Shown: one piece after another, positions 39,266 through 48,669 of the stretch
Layout of the letters: every line of letters starts with the position of its first letter
How positions within the stretch are numbered: position 1 is the first letter of the stretch
Source of the DNA: an uncultured Pelagibacteraceae bacterium
GTDB taxonomy: Bacteria > Pseudomonadota > Alphaproteobacteria > Pelagibacterales > Pelagibacteraceae
Reading direction: 5' to 3'
Assembly: GCA_902588965.1 (NCBI GenBank)
Contig: CACIRD010000002.1
Coordinates: forward strand, 1 to 64,000
DNA: 64,000 bases
Notes under the pieces: generated by a model
The model's database searches: none
What the model saw: the letters and a program-made list of their open reading frames with translations, nothing else
What the model was told of the DNA's origin: nothing
Position numbers and translations under genes: made by a program

Positions 39266-40509
39266 ATCAAAATAAATTTTTAATTTTTTCATCTTTAGTA
39301 CTTTATGCTTCTCTACTAGTTGGTTTTTTTCTTGGGGAGGATTTAAATTCTGGAGCAACACAGGATTGGTATAAAACTGACTATCCTGTTATTAGAGATT
39401 TAACTATCAGTATTAAAAAAACTCTTTTAAACTATGAAAGTTATGGTCATAGACATTCACCACTATATTTAATTTTTTTAAGTTTATTTACAAAAATTGG
39501 TTTGTCTTTTGACCTGGTGAGGTTTTTACATTTAAATCTATCTTTATTTTTAATTTATTATTTTTATAAATGTTTAGTTTTACAATTTGAAAAAGTTGAT
39601 AGAAATATTCTCATATTTTTATCAATTTCAATTTTTCTTTCACCAACCTTTAGATCTTTGTCAATTTGGCCAAGCACAACAATAATTGGACTTATTTTCT
39701 TTTTAATTTCAATTTATGAGTTTTTAAAATTTAAAAAAAAGCAAACCGTTAATAAAGCATATAAGAATTTTTTTTATTTAATTCTAGCATCTTATATAAG
39801 TCCAAATTTTTCATTATTTGCGGTATATTTTTTTTATTATTATTTAAAAAAGCTAGATTTAAAAAATGTTTTTTATCTTTTTATTTTTGGTTTAGTTCTG
39901 TCAATACCAGCATTTTATTATGTTTTTATTCTAGGTATTAATTTTATATCACCTGGGTCTGAAATAGGGGTAGTCCAAGATACGAATAAATTAAGTTTCA
40001 ATATTTCAAATAAAATTCTTATAATAGGTTCTATTTTATTTTTTCATCTCATACCTTTAATTATAAATAAAAATTTAATACTAGAAATAATTCACCCATT
40101 AAAAAAGACACTTTTTAGTGCTCTGCTGTTTTTAATAATAAATGTTTATTTTTTTAATTATAATTTAGATTTTACAGGTGGAGGAATATTTTTACAAATT
40201 TCAAATATTTTTTTTAATAATAATTTATTTTTTTATGCTAGTTGCTTTATCTCTATTGTCATTTTAGTAGCTTTAGTAAAAAAAAATTTGAATAACTTTT
40301 TAATAATATTTTTGCTAGTCATTTCAAATATTCAATACACTATATACCATAAGTATTATGAACCATTGTTTTTGATTTTATTTTTTACTATTTTAGAAAA
40401 TCGTTTTAAAATAAAATTTTTCGAAAAAAAAATAAACCTGCTTTACTTGTATTTATTTTCTACTTTTTACATTTTTATTAGGGTTTTTAAATCTTTATAT
40501 TTTATATAA
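39250..40509 (+). CDS. Polytopic membrane protein
   Basis: Multiple TM segments; starts inside the 3' end of the GT2 gene. Confidence 0.6.
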   Translation: MVKIVNQNKFLIFSSLVLYASLLVGFFLGEDLNSGATQDWYKTDYPVIRDLTISIKKTLLNYESYGHRHSPLYLIFLSLFTKIGLSFDLVRFLHLNLSLFLIYYFYKCLVLQFEKVDRNILIFLSISIFLSPTFRSLSIWPSTTIIGLIFFLISIYEFLKFKKKQTVNKAYKNFFYLILASYISPNFSLFAVYFFYYYLKKLDLKNVFYLFIFGLVLSIPAFYYVFILGINFISPGSEIGVVQDTNKLSFNISNKILIIGSILFFHLIPLIINKNLILEIIHPLKKTLFSALLFLIINVYFFNYNLDFTGGGIFLQISNIFFNNNLFFYASCFISIVILVALVKKNLNNFLIIFLLVISNIQYTIYHKYYEPLFLILFFTILENRFKIKFFEKKINLLYLYLFSTFYIFIRVFKSLYFI

Positions 40510-42139
40510 TGCAGGTCTTAGGAATGTAAACTTTTTTCTTTTTCTGATCGAAAGAAAAAGGCAAATCTATAAAATAAAAATTTTTAATATTTATTTTTTT
40601 ATCTAAAATTTTTAAATTGGTTTTATTTTTGTTTTCTCTTATAAAAATTAAATCTTCGTTTTCTATATTGTTTTTAATATTTTCATAAAATTTTTTGTCA
40701 TATGTTGATAAAATTTTGTTGTAATATACGTTTAATTTTGTTTCGCTATAGCCTGGTATTTTTTGGTTCGTTTTAAAATCTTGACTCATTAGTAAGTAAT
40801 AATAATGGTCACTAGTTAAATTATAGAAATATTTAATATTTGAACAATTTTTTTTAATGATTTCTTTAATTTCAAATAATTTATCAAAATGTTTCCATAC
40901 ATTTTTTTGGAAATACATATTTGCAAAAATTGAAATTTTATTACTGTTTAAACTTTCATTTTTAATTGATTTATAAACATATCCCCGATTAGCTTCGTTC
41001 TTTTCAAAGGGATTAGATAATAATGCTAGAAAAAAAATAATTAATACTGAAAGAAATTTAAAATTTATGTTTTGCAACCTATTTACCATGTAAGCATAGA
41101 CAATGTATCCTAAAATAGGACCACAAAATAACCTGAAACTATTAAATTTAAAAACTAGCATGTAATTTAAAAAGAGGGCAATTAATGCAACTAGTATTAT
41201 ATTAGTATTTATTTTTTTTTTATAATTAAAAATTTTACATAGATAAAGTATGCAAGATAAATTTAGTATCAATCCAAATAAATAAAAACTATTATTGTAA
41301 AAATTTTTAAAGCCTGAGATATATAAAAAAAAGAAGTTTTTCATCAAGTCATAATAAGAACTGTATACAGTATTCAACAGAATTTCTGGAATATATCTAT
41401 GCAATACCCAATCGTTATAAATTTCGTTTGATTTTAAAAATAAAATAAAAAATAAAAGAGGAAGTAAAAATCCTAAAAAATAAAATAAAGAATTATATGT
41501 AAATTTTTTTAAATCATTTTTATTTTCAAAATAAAGCAATATTACTGTTGAGATAGAAATTAAATATGAACATATCTTAAAACTTTCGCTAGATAAAAAG
41601 CATAATTGAATAGTTAGCCCAAATAGAAATATAGATAAATAGGATTTATTAAAATAAAATAAAATACCAGTCGTTATAAAAAAATAAACAAAATATGTAT
41701 GCCAAGGATAAACCGCATAAGGCTGAAAAAAAAATAATATAAATAAGAAAAAATAGCAGTAATAAATTGAGCTTATTTTTTTTAAAACTAAAGCAATATT
41801 TATAATAGATAAAATATATAAACTAGCAGATAAAATAATTAATGAAAAAACAGAATAATGAATTTTTAAAGCAATAGTTTGAAAAAAAAGTGTTAAAAAG
41901 CCATAATGAACAAAAAAATCTCTATACGGCATTTTACCATTTATAAAATCATTTGCGTTGGAAGCTACTAGACCCCAATGATAACCATCGTAATTAAACT
42001 TTCCCTGTTCAATAGAAAAAAAAAAGGAGTAAAAGCAAAAAGAAACTAGTATTAACCAAAAAAACCGTTCTTTTTGTAAATTTATTTCAATATATTTAAT
42101 TGATCTATCTAATAGATTATTTGATTTCAAGTTTTTCAA
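40502..42139 (-). CDS. Polytopic membrane protein, GT-C glycosyltransferase-like
   Basis: Early loop YDGYHWG...GKMPYRDFFVHYGFLTLFF resembles GT39-like proteins; many TM helices. Confidence 0.55.
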   Translation of the reverse strand: MKNLKSNNLLDRSIKYIEINLQKERFFWLILVSFCFYSFFFSIEQGKFNYDGYHWGLVASNANDFINGKMPYRDFFVHYGFLTLFFQTIALKIHYSVFSLIILSASLYILSIINIALVLKKISSIYYCYFFLFILFFFQPYAVYPWHTYFVYFFITTGILFYFNKSYLSIFLFGLTIQLCFLSSESFKICSYLISISTVILLYFENKNDLKKFTYNSLFYFLGFLLPLLFFILFLKSNEIYNDWVLHRYIPEILLNTVYSSYYDLMKNFFFLYISGFKNFYNNSFYLFGLILNLSCILYLCKIFNYKKKINTNIILVALIALFLNYMLVFKFNSFRLFCGPILGYIVYAYMVNRLQNINFKFLSVLIIFFLALLSNPFEKNEANRGYVYKSIKNESLNSNKISIFANMYFQKNVWKHFDKLFEIKEIIKKNCSNIKYFYNLTSDHYYYLLMSQDFKTNQKIPGYSETKLNVYYNKILSTYDKKFYENIKNNIENEDLIFIRENKNKTNLKILDKKINIKNFYFIDLPFSFDQKKKKVYIPKTCII

Positions 42140-42374
42140 AAATTTTATTTAAGTTTTTATTATAAAAGTCTTTTCTTTGATCAGAAATTTCTTCATTTGC
42201 CATTTTTTCCAATTTTTCATCAATAACATTAATAATAAATCTATCAAATTTTTCTGATTTTATAATACTAATTATTTCGTTTTTAAAAAAGGATATTGAA
42301 AACTTAATTGTTATTAAAATTGAAAAAATAATAACAAAAACCAATAAAATTATTTTTTTTAAATTATAATTCAT
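42117..42374 (-). CDS. Small single-TM protein, unknown function
   Basis: 85 aa, N-terminal hydrophobic helix; overlaps the downstream gene by 23 nt. Confidence 0.5.
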   Translation of the reverse strand: MNYNLKKIILLVFVIIFSILITIKFSISFFKNEIISIIKSEKFDRFIINVIDEKLEKMANEEISDQRKDFYNKNLNKIFEKLEIK

Positions 42375-42382
42375 TTCAATTT

Positions 42383-42459
<77 letters not shown>

Positions 42460-42462
42460 GTG

Positions 42463-42669
42463 TTAAATTCTATTTTTTAGTTTGTTTAGTTTTTTAACTC
42501 GTTTTATGTTTTCCTGCAGAATTCTTTTCTTCTTTTCTGAGGGTTTTTCGTAAGTATCTTTAAGTTTAATAATCTTAAAAAAGCCATCTCTCTGAAGTTT
42601 TCTTTTTAAAACTCTCAGGGCTTGTTCGACATTATTATCTTTTACATCTATTTTAATAACTACCTCCAA
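42463..42669 (-). CDS. rpsU: 30S ribosomal protein S21
   Basis: VDVKDNNVEQALRVLKRKLQRDGFFKIIKLKDTYEKPSEKKKR-like sequence. Confidence 0.92.
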   Translation of the reverse strand: MEVVIKIDVKDNNVEQALRVLKRKLQRDGFFKIIKLKDTYEKPSEKKKRILQENIKRVKKLNKLKNRI

Positions 42670-42724
42670 AAAAGTGATTTAATAGCACTTTAATTTTTTT
42701 TTGTCTATAAAATTTGCTCATACT

Positions 42725-43288
42725 TTACTTTTGTTGTTTAGCTTTTTCTTTCTTTTCTTTTTTGATACGTCTTTCTGCTTTTTCTAAAGCTAGAATAAGA
42801 TCTTTTTGAGTAAATAAATTCATCGCAACTGGATCTTTGGCATTCAAATTATTAAAATTCCAATAACTTTTATTTCTAATAGAAGTTACTGAATTTTTAG
42901 TTATGCCAACAAGTTTAGCTATTTGTGAATCTTTTAATTGAGAGTGTTGTTTAATAAGCCACAAAGCCGAGTCCGGCTTATCTTGTCTTTTAGAAAGTGG
43001 AACATACTTTTTGATTTTTTTTTGCTCTCCCGAAATTTCAATATCACTCCCTTTTATTTGAAGTTTTCTGCCCTCATCTTTTGATGATAAATCAATTTCT
43101 TCTCTTGATAATTGGCCCGAAATTATTGGATTGTATGGTTTAATACCTTTTGCAACTTCTCCATCTGCTATACCTTGTACTTCAACTTCATGAAGATTAC
43201 AAAAATCTGCAATTTGTTTAAATGTTAATGTAGTATTTTCAACTAACCAAACAGCAGTTGCTATCGGCATTAAAAGTCCATTAGTCAT
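42725..43288 (-). CDS. DUF1013 family protein (TrcR-like cell-cycle transcriptional regulator)
   Basis: LMPIATAVWLVENTTLTFKQIADFCNLHEVEVQGIADGEVAKGIKPYNPI and C-terminal HTH region. Confidence 0.85.
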   Translation of the reverse strand: MTNGLLMPIATAVWLVENTTLTFKQIADFCNLHEVEVQGIADGEVAKGIKPYNPIISGQLSREEIDLSSKDEGRKLQIKGSDIEISGEQKKIKKYVPLSKRQDKPDSALWLIKQHSQLKDSQIAKLVGITKNSVTSIRNKSYWNFNNLNAKDPVAMNLFTQKDLILALEKAERRIKKEKKEKAKQQK

Positions 43289-43515
43289 TATTTTTTATCA
43301 GATCTAAAATTTTGAAATTTTTTATTAAACTTGCTTACTCTTCCCTTGTCTAAAAGTTTTTGTTTTCCACCAGTCCAAGCAGAATGAGATTTTGGATCAA
43401 TTTCTAATTTTAAAACATCTCCCTCCGCACCCCAGGTCGATTTTGTTTCAAATTGAGTACCATCCGTCATTTCAACTTTTATCTTATGGTAATTTGGATG
43501 TATGTCTTTTTTCAT
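43288..43515 (-). CDS. rpmE: 50S ribosomal protein L31
   Basis: [29 protein letters not shown]. Confidence 0.93.
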   Translation of the reverse strand: MKKDIHPNYHKIKVEMTDGTQFETKSTWGAEGDVLKLEIDPKSHSAWTGGKQKLLDKGRVSKFNKKFQNFRSDKK

Positions 43516-43550
43516 ATCGAGACTTATAGCAAAAGAAATTTATAAAACAA

Positions 43551-44291
43551 TTAAAAGTTATTAAGTTTTTTCAACATTTTTTCGTTAATAGATGAACTTG
43601 AAACTAATATTTCTAAGTTTTTGATCTTTTTCAAATTTATTGAATTTATTATTCCTCCAGCCTCTTTTACTAGGACAATTCCCGCAGCAACATCCCACAA
43701 ATTTAAATTTTCTTGAAAAAAGCCATCATATCTTCCAGATGCAACATATGCCATGTCTAGTGATGCACTACCAGTTTTTCTTGTTGATAAATTTACATTT
43801 TTAAATTTTTTTCCGTTAGTAGCAAAAAGGCATCTGCTAATTTCATTTTTTCTTGAAACTTTAATTCTTTTATTATTTAAAAATGAACCATTATTTTTTT
43901 CAGCATAAAAAGTTTCATTTTTAATTGGATCAAAAATTAAACCACAAACTATTTCATCATGAGATTGTAGAGCAATTGAAATCGCAAAATGAGGAACTCC
44001 ATGTAAAAAATTTGATGTTCCATCAATAGGATCAATAATCCATATATTTTTTTCATCTTTATTTTTGATTAACCCAGATTCCTCGCTAAGAATTGAATAA
44101 TTTTTTTTTGATTTTAATAATTCATTTATAAGAATTTTTTCAACCTTTGTATCCGCGTTGGTTACAAAATCTGAAGGACCTTTTACTGAAACTTGCAAGT
44201 TTTCTATTTCACCAAAATCTCTTATTAGTAATTTTGATGCTTTTTCGCTTGCTTTTATCATAATATTTAAATTGGGCGAAATAGAGTTCAT
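43551..44291 (-). CDS. suhB: Inositol monophosphatase family protein
   Basis: SEESG, WIIDPIDGTSNFLHGVPHFAISIAL, WDVAAGIVLVKEAGG. Confidence 0.9.
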   Translation of the reverse strand: MNSISPNLNIMIKASEKASKLLIRDFGEIENLQVSVKGPSDFVTNADTKVEKILINELLKSKKNYSILSEESGLIKNKDEKNIWIIDPIDGTSNFLHGVPHFAISIALQSHDEIVCGLIFDPIKNETFYAEKNNGSFLNNKRIKVSRKNEISRCLFATNGKKFKNVNLSTRKTGSASLDMAYVASGRYDGFFQENLNLWDVAAGIVLVKEAGGIINSINLKKIKNLEILVSSSSINEKMLKKLNNF

Positions 44292-44296
44292 AATAT

Positions 44297-44857
44297 TTAT
44301 ACTTTTTTTATATATTCAATAGTTCTTGTATCAATTATAATTTCATCTCCACTTTCTATAAATGGAGGTACTTGGATTTTAATCCCATTAATAAGCGTGG
44401 CTGGTTTAAAAGATGATGAAACCGTTTGACCCTTTAGAGCAGCATCTGTAGTTTCAATTTTGCACGTGACTTGATTGGGAAGCTGAACACTTAATGGACT
44501 TTCATTATAAAAACTTATAGTCACTTCTATATTTTCAGTAAGCAATTTGCCTTTTTCACCCACAACATTTTTTTTGATATTAATTTGCTCAAATGATTTG
44601 GGATCAATAAAATAATAAAAATCTACATCTTCATATGAGAAATTATATTTTATTTCTTCTAACGATGCTTTCTCGACACTATCATTTGATCTAAATCTTT
44701 CATTGAGCTTAGTATTTTTTAATAAGCTTTTCATTTCTACTTGTGCAAAAGCTCCTCCTTTTCCAGGCTTAACGTGTTGCGTTTTTAAAACCTCCCATAA
44801 ATCATTATTATGTTCTAGCAACATGCCAACCCTAATTTCATTTGCAGATATTTTCAT
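44297..44857 (-). CDS. efp: Elongation factor P
   Basis: VLKTQHVKPGKGGAFAQVEMKSL, C-terminal FIESGDEIIIDTRTIEYIKKV. Confidence 0.95.
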   Translation of the reverse strand: MKISANEIRVGMLLEHNNDLWEVLKTQHVKPGKGGAFAQVEMKSLLKNTKLNERFRSNDSVEKASLEEIKYNFSYEDVDFYYFIDPKSFEQINIKKNVVGEKGKLLTENIEVTISFYNESPLSVQLPNQVTCKIETTDAALKGQTVSSSFKPATLINGIKIQVPPFIESGDEIIIDTRTIEYIKKV

Positions 44858-45477
44858 ACTAATTTATTAATCGCATTAACTGGTTTATATTTTTTGTTGT
44901 TCCAAATGTAGCCTGAGATAGCTAAAAAGTTGGCTTTATGCAATAAAAGTTTTTTATAATTTGTATTTTTAATTCCGCCTATACATACTATAGGTATATT
45001 TGTAATTAATTTCGAATATTTTAATATTTTTAAATTTGCCCTATATTTAATTTTTTTTGTTTTTGATGAAAAAAAAGCTCCAATAGCAATATAGTCTGCT
45101 TTTTTTTTCATAGCTCCTTTAATTAAATCTTTGGAGTTATGGCAGGTTATTCCTATAATCTTATTTTTTAATATTTTCCTTGCTTTCATAAAAATCATAT
45201 CTTTTTGACCCAAATGACAACCATCGGCATTAATTTTTTTAGCAATTATCGGACTATCATTTATTATAAACTTAACATTATACTTCTTACAAATTTTCTG
45301 AATTTTTTTTCCAATTGAAATTATTTCGCTTTCTTCATTTTCTTTAAGTCTAAGCTGAAAAAAACTTACTTTATTAGTTTTTAAAACTTTATCTAAATCC
45401 TTATAAAAAAGTTTATCTTCAATTTTCTCAGGAGAAATTAAATAAATAAACTTTTTATTTATTTTATTTTTTTTCAA
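44854..45477 (-). CDS. thiE: Thiamine-phosphate synthase
   Basis: FFQLRLKE, FIINDSPIIAKKINADGCHLGQKD, IGITCHN, ADYIAIGAFFSSKTK. Confidence 0.85.
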   Translation of the reverse strand: MKKNKINKKFIYLISPEKIEDKLFYKDLDKVLKTNKVSFFQLRLKENEESEIISIGKKIQKICKKYNVKFIINDSPIIAKKINADGCHLGQKDMIFMKARKILKNKIIGITCHNSKDLIKGAMKKKADYIAIGAFFSSKTKKIKYRANLKILKYSKLITNIPIVCIGGIKNTNYKKLLLHKANFLAISGYIWNNKKYKPVNAINKLV

Positions 45478-46474
45478 TATCTTCTGACCACTTGCCTATA
45501 GATGCCAATGAGCACATTTTTGCTCTATGAGAGAATACAGCTTGGGTACCTTTAATATCATTAATGTTTTTTGACCAAAATTTTAAAGCACTTTGCTGGA
45601 GTGCTCTACCGTAGGAGTAACTTAAAATAAAACTTGTATCATTCATTAAATTTATTCTATTTAAATTTTTTGTAGCTTCTATCTCCGTTTGCCCCCCTGA
45701 AAGAAAAGCTATTCCAGGAACTTCAGATGGAACTGAAACTTTTAAACACTTTAAAGTTAATTCTGCAATTTTAGAGTCTTCAATTTTATTTTTATTAGAA
45801 GATCCTGGTAAGATCATATTGGGTTTTAATATTGTTCCTTTCAATTCGACCTTATGTTTAATTAATTCCTCAAAACATTTTTTTATTACTTCTGAAGTTT
45901 TATTAAAACATTCTTCAGCGCTATGGTTTCCATCCATTAAAACTTCGGGCTCTACAATTGGAACCATTCCACTTTCTTGAACTAAAGCAGAGTATCTTGC
46001 TAATGCATGTGCATTTGAATAAATTGAAAGTTTACTAGGATAATCATTTGAAATTTTATATACCGCTCTCCATTTAGTAAATCTTGCTCCTAGCTTGTAA
46101 TATTCTTTCAATCTTTCTCTTAAACCATCTAGTCCTTCTGTTATTTTTTCTTCAGGAGAACCTGCCAAAATTTTTGCTCCTGTATCTACTTTTATTCCTG
46201 GAATAGCCCCAGATGATGAAATTAATTCTGGTATAGTTTTTTTAGAGTTTGAGTTTTGTTTAATTGTTTCATCATACAAAATTACGCCACCTATACATTT
46301 TTTCATACTTTCAGATGAAAAAAGTGTTTCTCTAAATAGCAACCTTTTTTCTTTAGTTGATTCAACATTTACAGACTCAAGTCTTTTGGTCATTGTTCCT
46401 GTACTTTCATCTGCGGCCAGGATACCTTTTCCATTCGATAAAATTTTTAATGCAATATTATTTAATTCAGACAT
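45464..46474 (-). CDS. fba: Class I fructose-bisphosphate aldolase
   Basis: GKGILAADESTGTMTKRLES, VPIVEPEVLMDG, LKGTILKPNMILPG, FLSGGQTEIEAT. Confidence 0.95.
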   Translation of the reverse strand: MSELNNIALKILSNGKGILAADESTGTMTKRLESVNVESTKEKRLLFRETLFSSESMKKCIGGVILYDETIKQNSNSKKTIPELISSSGAIPGIKVDTGAKILAGSPEEKITEGLDGLRERLKEYYKLGARFTKWRAVYKISNDYPSKLSIYSNAHALARYSALVQESGMVPIVEPEVLMDGNHSAEECFNKTSEVIKKCFEELIKHKVELKGTILKPNMILPGSSNKNKIEDSKIAELTLKCLKVSVPSEVPGIAFLSGGQTEIEATKNLNRINLMNDTSFILSYSYGRALQQSALKFWSKNINDIKGTQAVFSHRAKMCSLASIGKWSEDIEKK

Positions 46475-47657
46475 TTTGATTTAATGCTTTTATAGCAGGT
46501 AGAGTTTTTCCTTCAAGATATTCTAGAAAAGCTCCACCAGCAGTTGAAACGAAAGTAAATGAATCAAATTTTTTAAATTTATTTATTGCAGCTACTGTCT
46601 CTCCCCCTCCGGCTACAGAGAAAATTTTGTCATTCTTTGTTTTTTTAGAAATTAATTCCAATATTCTCTTTGTTCCATTTTGAAAATTTGGATTTTCAAA
46701 ATATCCTGCAGGACCATTCCACAGTATAGTTTTAGAGTTGTTAACAATTTTTTCAATCGATGATATTGTCTTGGTTCCAATATCTAATATCATTTCATTT
46801 TCTTCTATCTGATTTATATTTTTTTCTTTTCCAATTCCATCTAAACTTTTTGATACGATGACATCTTTAGGTATAGTGATTTCACAATTATATTTTTTTG
46901 AATTTTTTATAATTTCTTTAATTAAAGGACCACATTCATATTCACATATTGATTTTCCTATATTAATACCAGTATGTTTTAGCATTGTATTGGCCATCCC
47001 GCCCACAATTACAATATTATTAAATTTTTTTATTAGATTATTAATAATTTTAATTTTTGTCGAAATTTTTGAGCCTCCAATTATAAGTGAAACCGGCTTT
47101 TCAATTTCCGCAGTTATTTTTTCTAAAGCACTAATTTCCTCAGTAATTTGTAGTCCAAAATATGAGGGAATATATTTGGTGATTCCTTCAACAGAAGAGT
47201 GCGATCTATGAGAACAAGAGAAAGCATCATTTATATAAACATCTCCTAAATCCGATATTTTTTTTGAAAATTCACTATCATTTAATTCTTCACCTTCATT
47301 AAATCGAATATTTTCTAGCATGATAATAGAGCTATTTGAAATTTTGTTTATTTCTAAGGCTGTATTTTCGTTTATAATATCTTCGTTAAATAAAATTTCT
47401 TTATTTAATAAAGAAGATAATTTTTCCGAAATAGGTTTTAAGGACATTTCTTTAATCACCTTTCCTTTTGGTCTTCCGATATGAGATATAATTATAATTT
47501 TAGCTTGTTTTTCCAATAAAAGATTTATTGTTGGTATTATTTTTTTTATTCTTGAAATTTCGGTTATCGCCCCATTTTTCATTGGAACGTTTAAATCGAC
47601 TCTTAATAGTACTTTTTTCCCTTTAAGATTAAGATTTTTATTTAAAATATTTTTCAT
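46467..47657 (-). CDS. pgk: Phosphoglycerate kinase
   Basis: KKVLLRVDLNVPMKNG, SHIGRPKG, NDAFSCSHRSHSSVEGI, WNGPAGYFE, VAGGGETVAA. Confidence 0.96.
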   Translation of the reverse strand: MKNILNKNLNLKGKKVLLRVDLNVPMKNGAITEISRIKKIIPTINLLLEKQAKIIIISHIGRPKGKVIKEMSLKPISEKLSSLLNKEILFNEDIINENTALEINKISNSSIIMLENIRFNEGEELNDSEFSKKISDLGDVYINDAFSCSHRSHSSVEGITKYIPSYFGLQITEEISALEKITAEIEKPVSLIIGGSKISTKIKIINNLIKKFNNIVIVGGMANTMLKHTGINIGKSICEYECGPLIKEIIKNSKKYNCEITIPKDVIVSKSLDGIGKEKNINQIEENEMILDIGTKTISSIEKIVNNSKTILWNGPAGYFENPNFQNGTKRILELISKKTKNDKIFSVAGGGETVAAINKFKKFDSFTFVSTAGGAFLEYLEGKTLPAIKALNQNV

Positions 47658-47664
47658 AAAAAAA

Positions 47665-48669
47665 TTAAATTTTATGAATATATTTTACTAAATCGCACAT
47701 TCTGTTTGAAAAGCCCCATTCATTATCATACCAGGCGGATATTTTACCCATATTTTTTCCAACTACAGAAGTCAGTGATGCATCGATAATTGCTGAAAAT
47801 GAGTTGTGGTTAAAATCAACTGATACTAATTTTTCTTTTGTAATATCTAAAACACCTTTTAATGATTTTTTAGATTCATCTGAAAAGCTTTTGTTAATTT
47901 TTTTAACAGATAAATCTTTTTTAGTACAAAATACTAATTCAACTAAAGATACATTCGGCGTTGGAACTCTCATGGCAACACCTTCCAACTTACCTTTTAA
48001 TGAAGGAATAATATCTCCTATTGCTTTTGAGGCACCTGTGGAAGTGGGGACAATTGATTGACTAGCAGATCTTGCTCTTCTCGGATCTTTATGAGAATTA
48101 TCTAATATTCGTTGATCAGTTGTAAAAGCATGAATGGTAGTCATAAAACCCTTTTCAATTTGGTAGTTGTTATTAAGAACATTAACTACAGGTGCTAAAC
48201 AATTAGTAGTGCATGAAGCCGCAGAAATAATTTTATCATCCTTTTTTAATTTATTTTCATTAACACCATAAACTATAGTTTTATCTGCATTTTTACATGG
48301 TGCAGAGACAATTACTTTTTTAGCTCCATTTTTTAGATGAGGTAAAAGTTTTTCTTTTGAGTTGAATTTTCCAGTACATTCAAAAACATAATCAACATCA
48401 TATTTTTTCCAGTTTATATTTTCAATATTTGTTTCTTGGGAGAAAGAAATTTTTTGTTTTCCTATTGTGATATTTTTATTATCAAATTTAATTAGAGAAT
48501 TAAATCTACCATGTATTGAATCATACCTAAGTAAATTTGAGCTAACTTCAGAACTGGTTCTATTATTGATATGTTTTATTTCAATATTGTTATATTTGCC
48601 TTCAACAATTGATCTAATAACCATTCTTCCAATTCTACCAAGTCCATTAATACCTATTTTTATTTTCAT
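47665..48669 (-). CDS. gap: Glyceraldehyde-3-phosphate dehydrogenase
   Basis: IGINGLGRIGRMV, SAASCTTNCLAPV, WYDNEWGFSNRM. Confidence 0.97.
   Translation of the reverse strand: MKIKIGINGLGRIGRMVIRSIVEGKYNNIEIKHINNRTSSEVSSNLLRYDSIHGRFNSLIKFDNKNITIGKQKISFSQETNIENINWKKYDVDYVFECTGKFNSKEKLLPHLKNGAKKVIVSAPCKNADKTIVYGVNENKLKKDDKIISAASCTTNCLAPVVNVLNNNYQIEKGFMTTIHAFTTDQRILDNSHKDPRRARSASQSIVPTSTGASKAIGDIIPSLKGKLEGVAMRVPTPNVSLVELVFCTKKDLSVKKINKSFSDESKKSLKGVLDITKEKLVSVDFNHNSFSAIIDASLTSVVGKNMGKISAWYDNEWGFSNRMCDLVKYIHKI

Noticed and set aside
46858-47211. Plus-strand ORF (117 aa) opposite pgk
   Set aside because: Shadow ORF in highly conserved gene.
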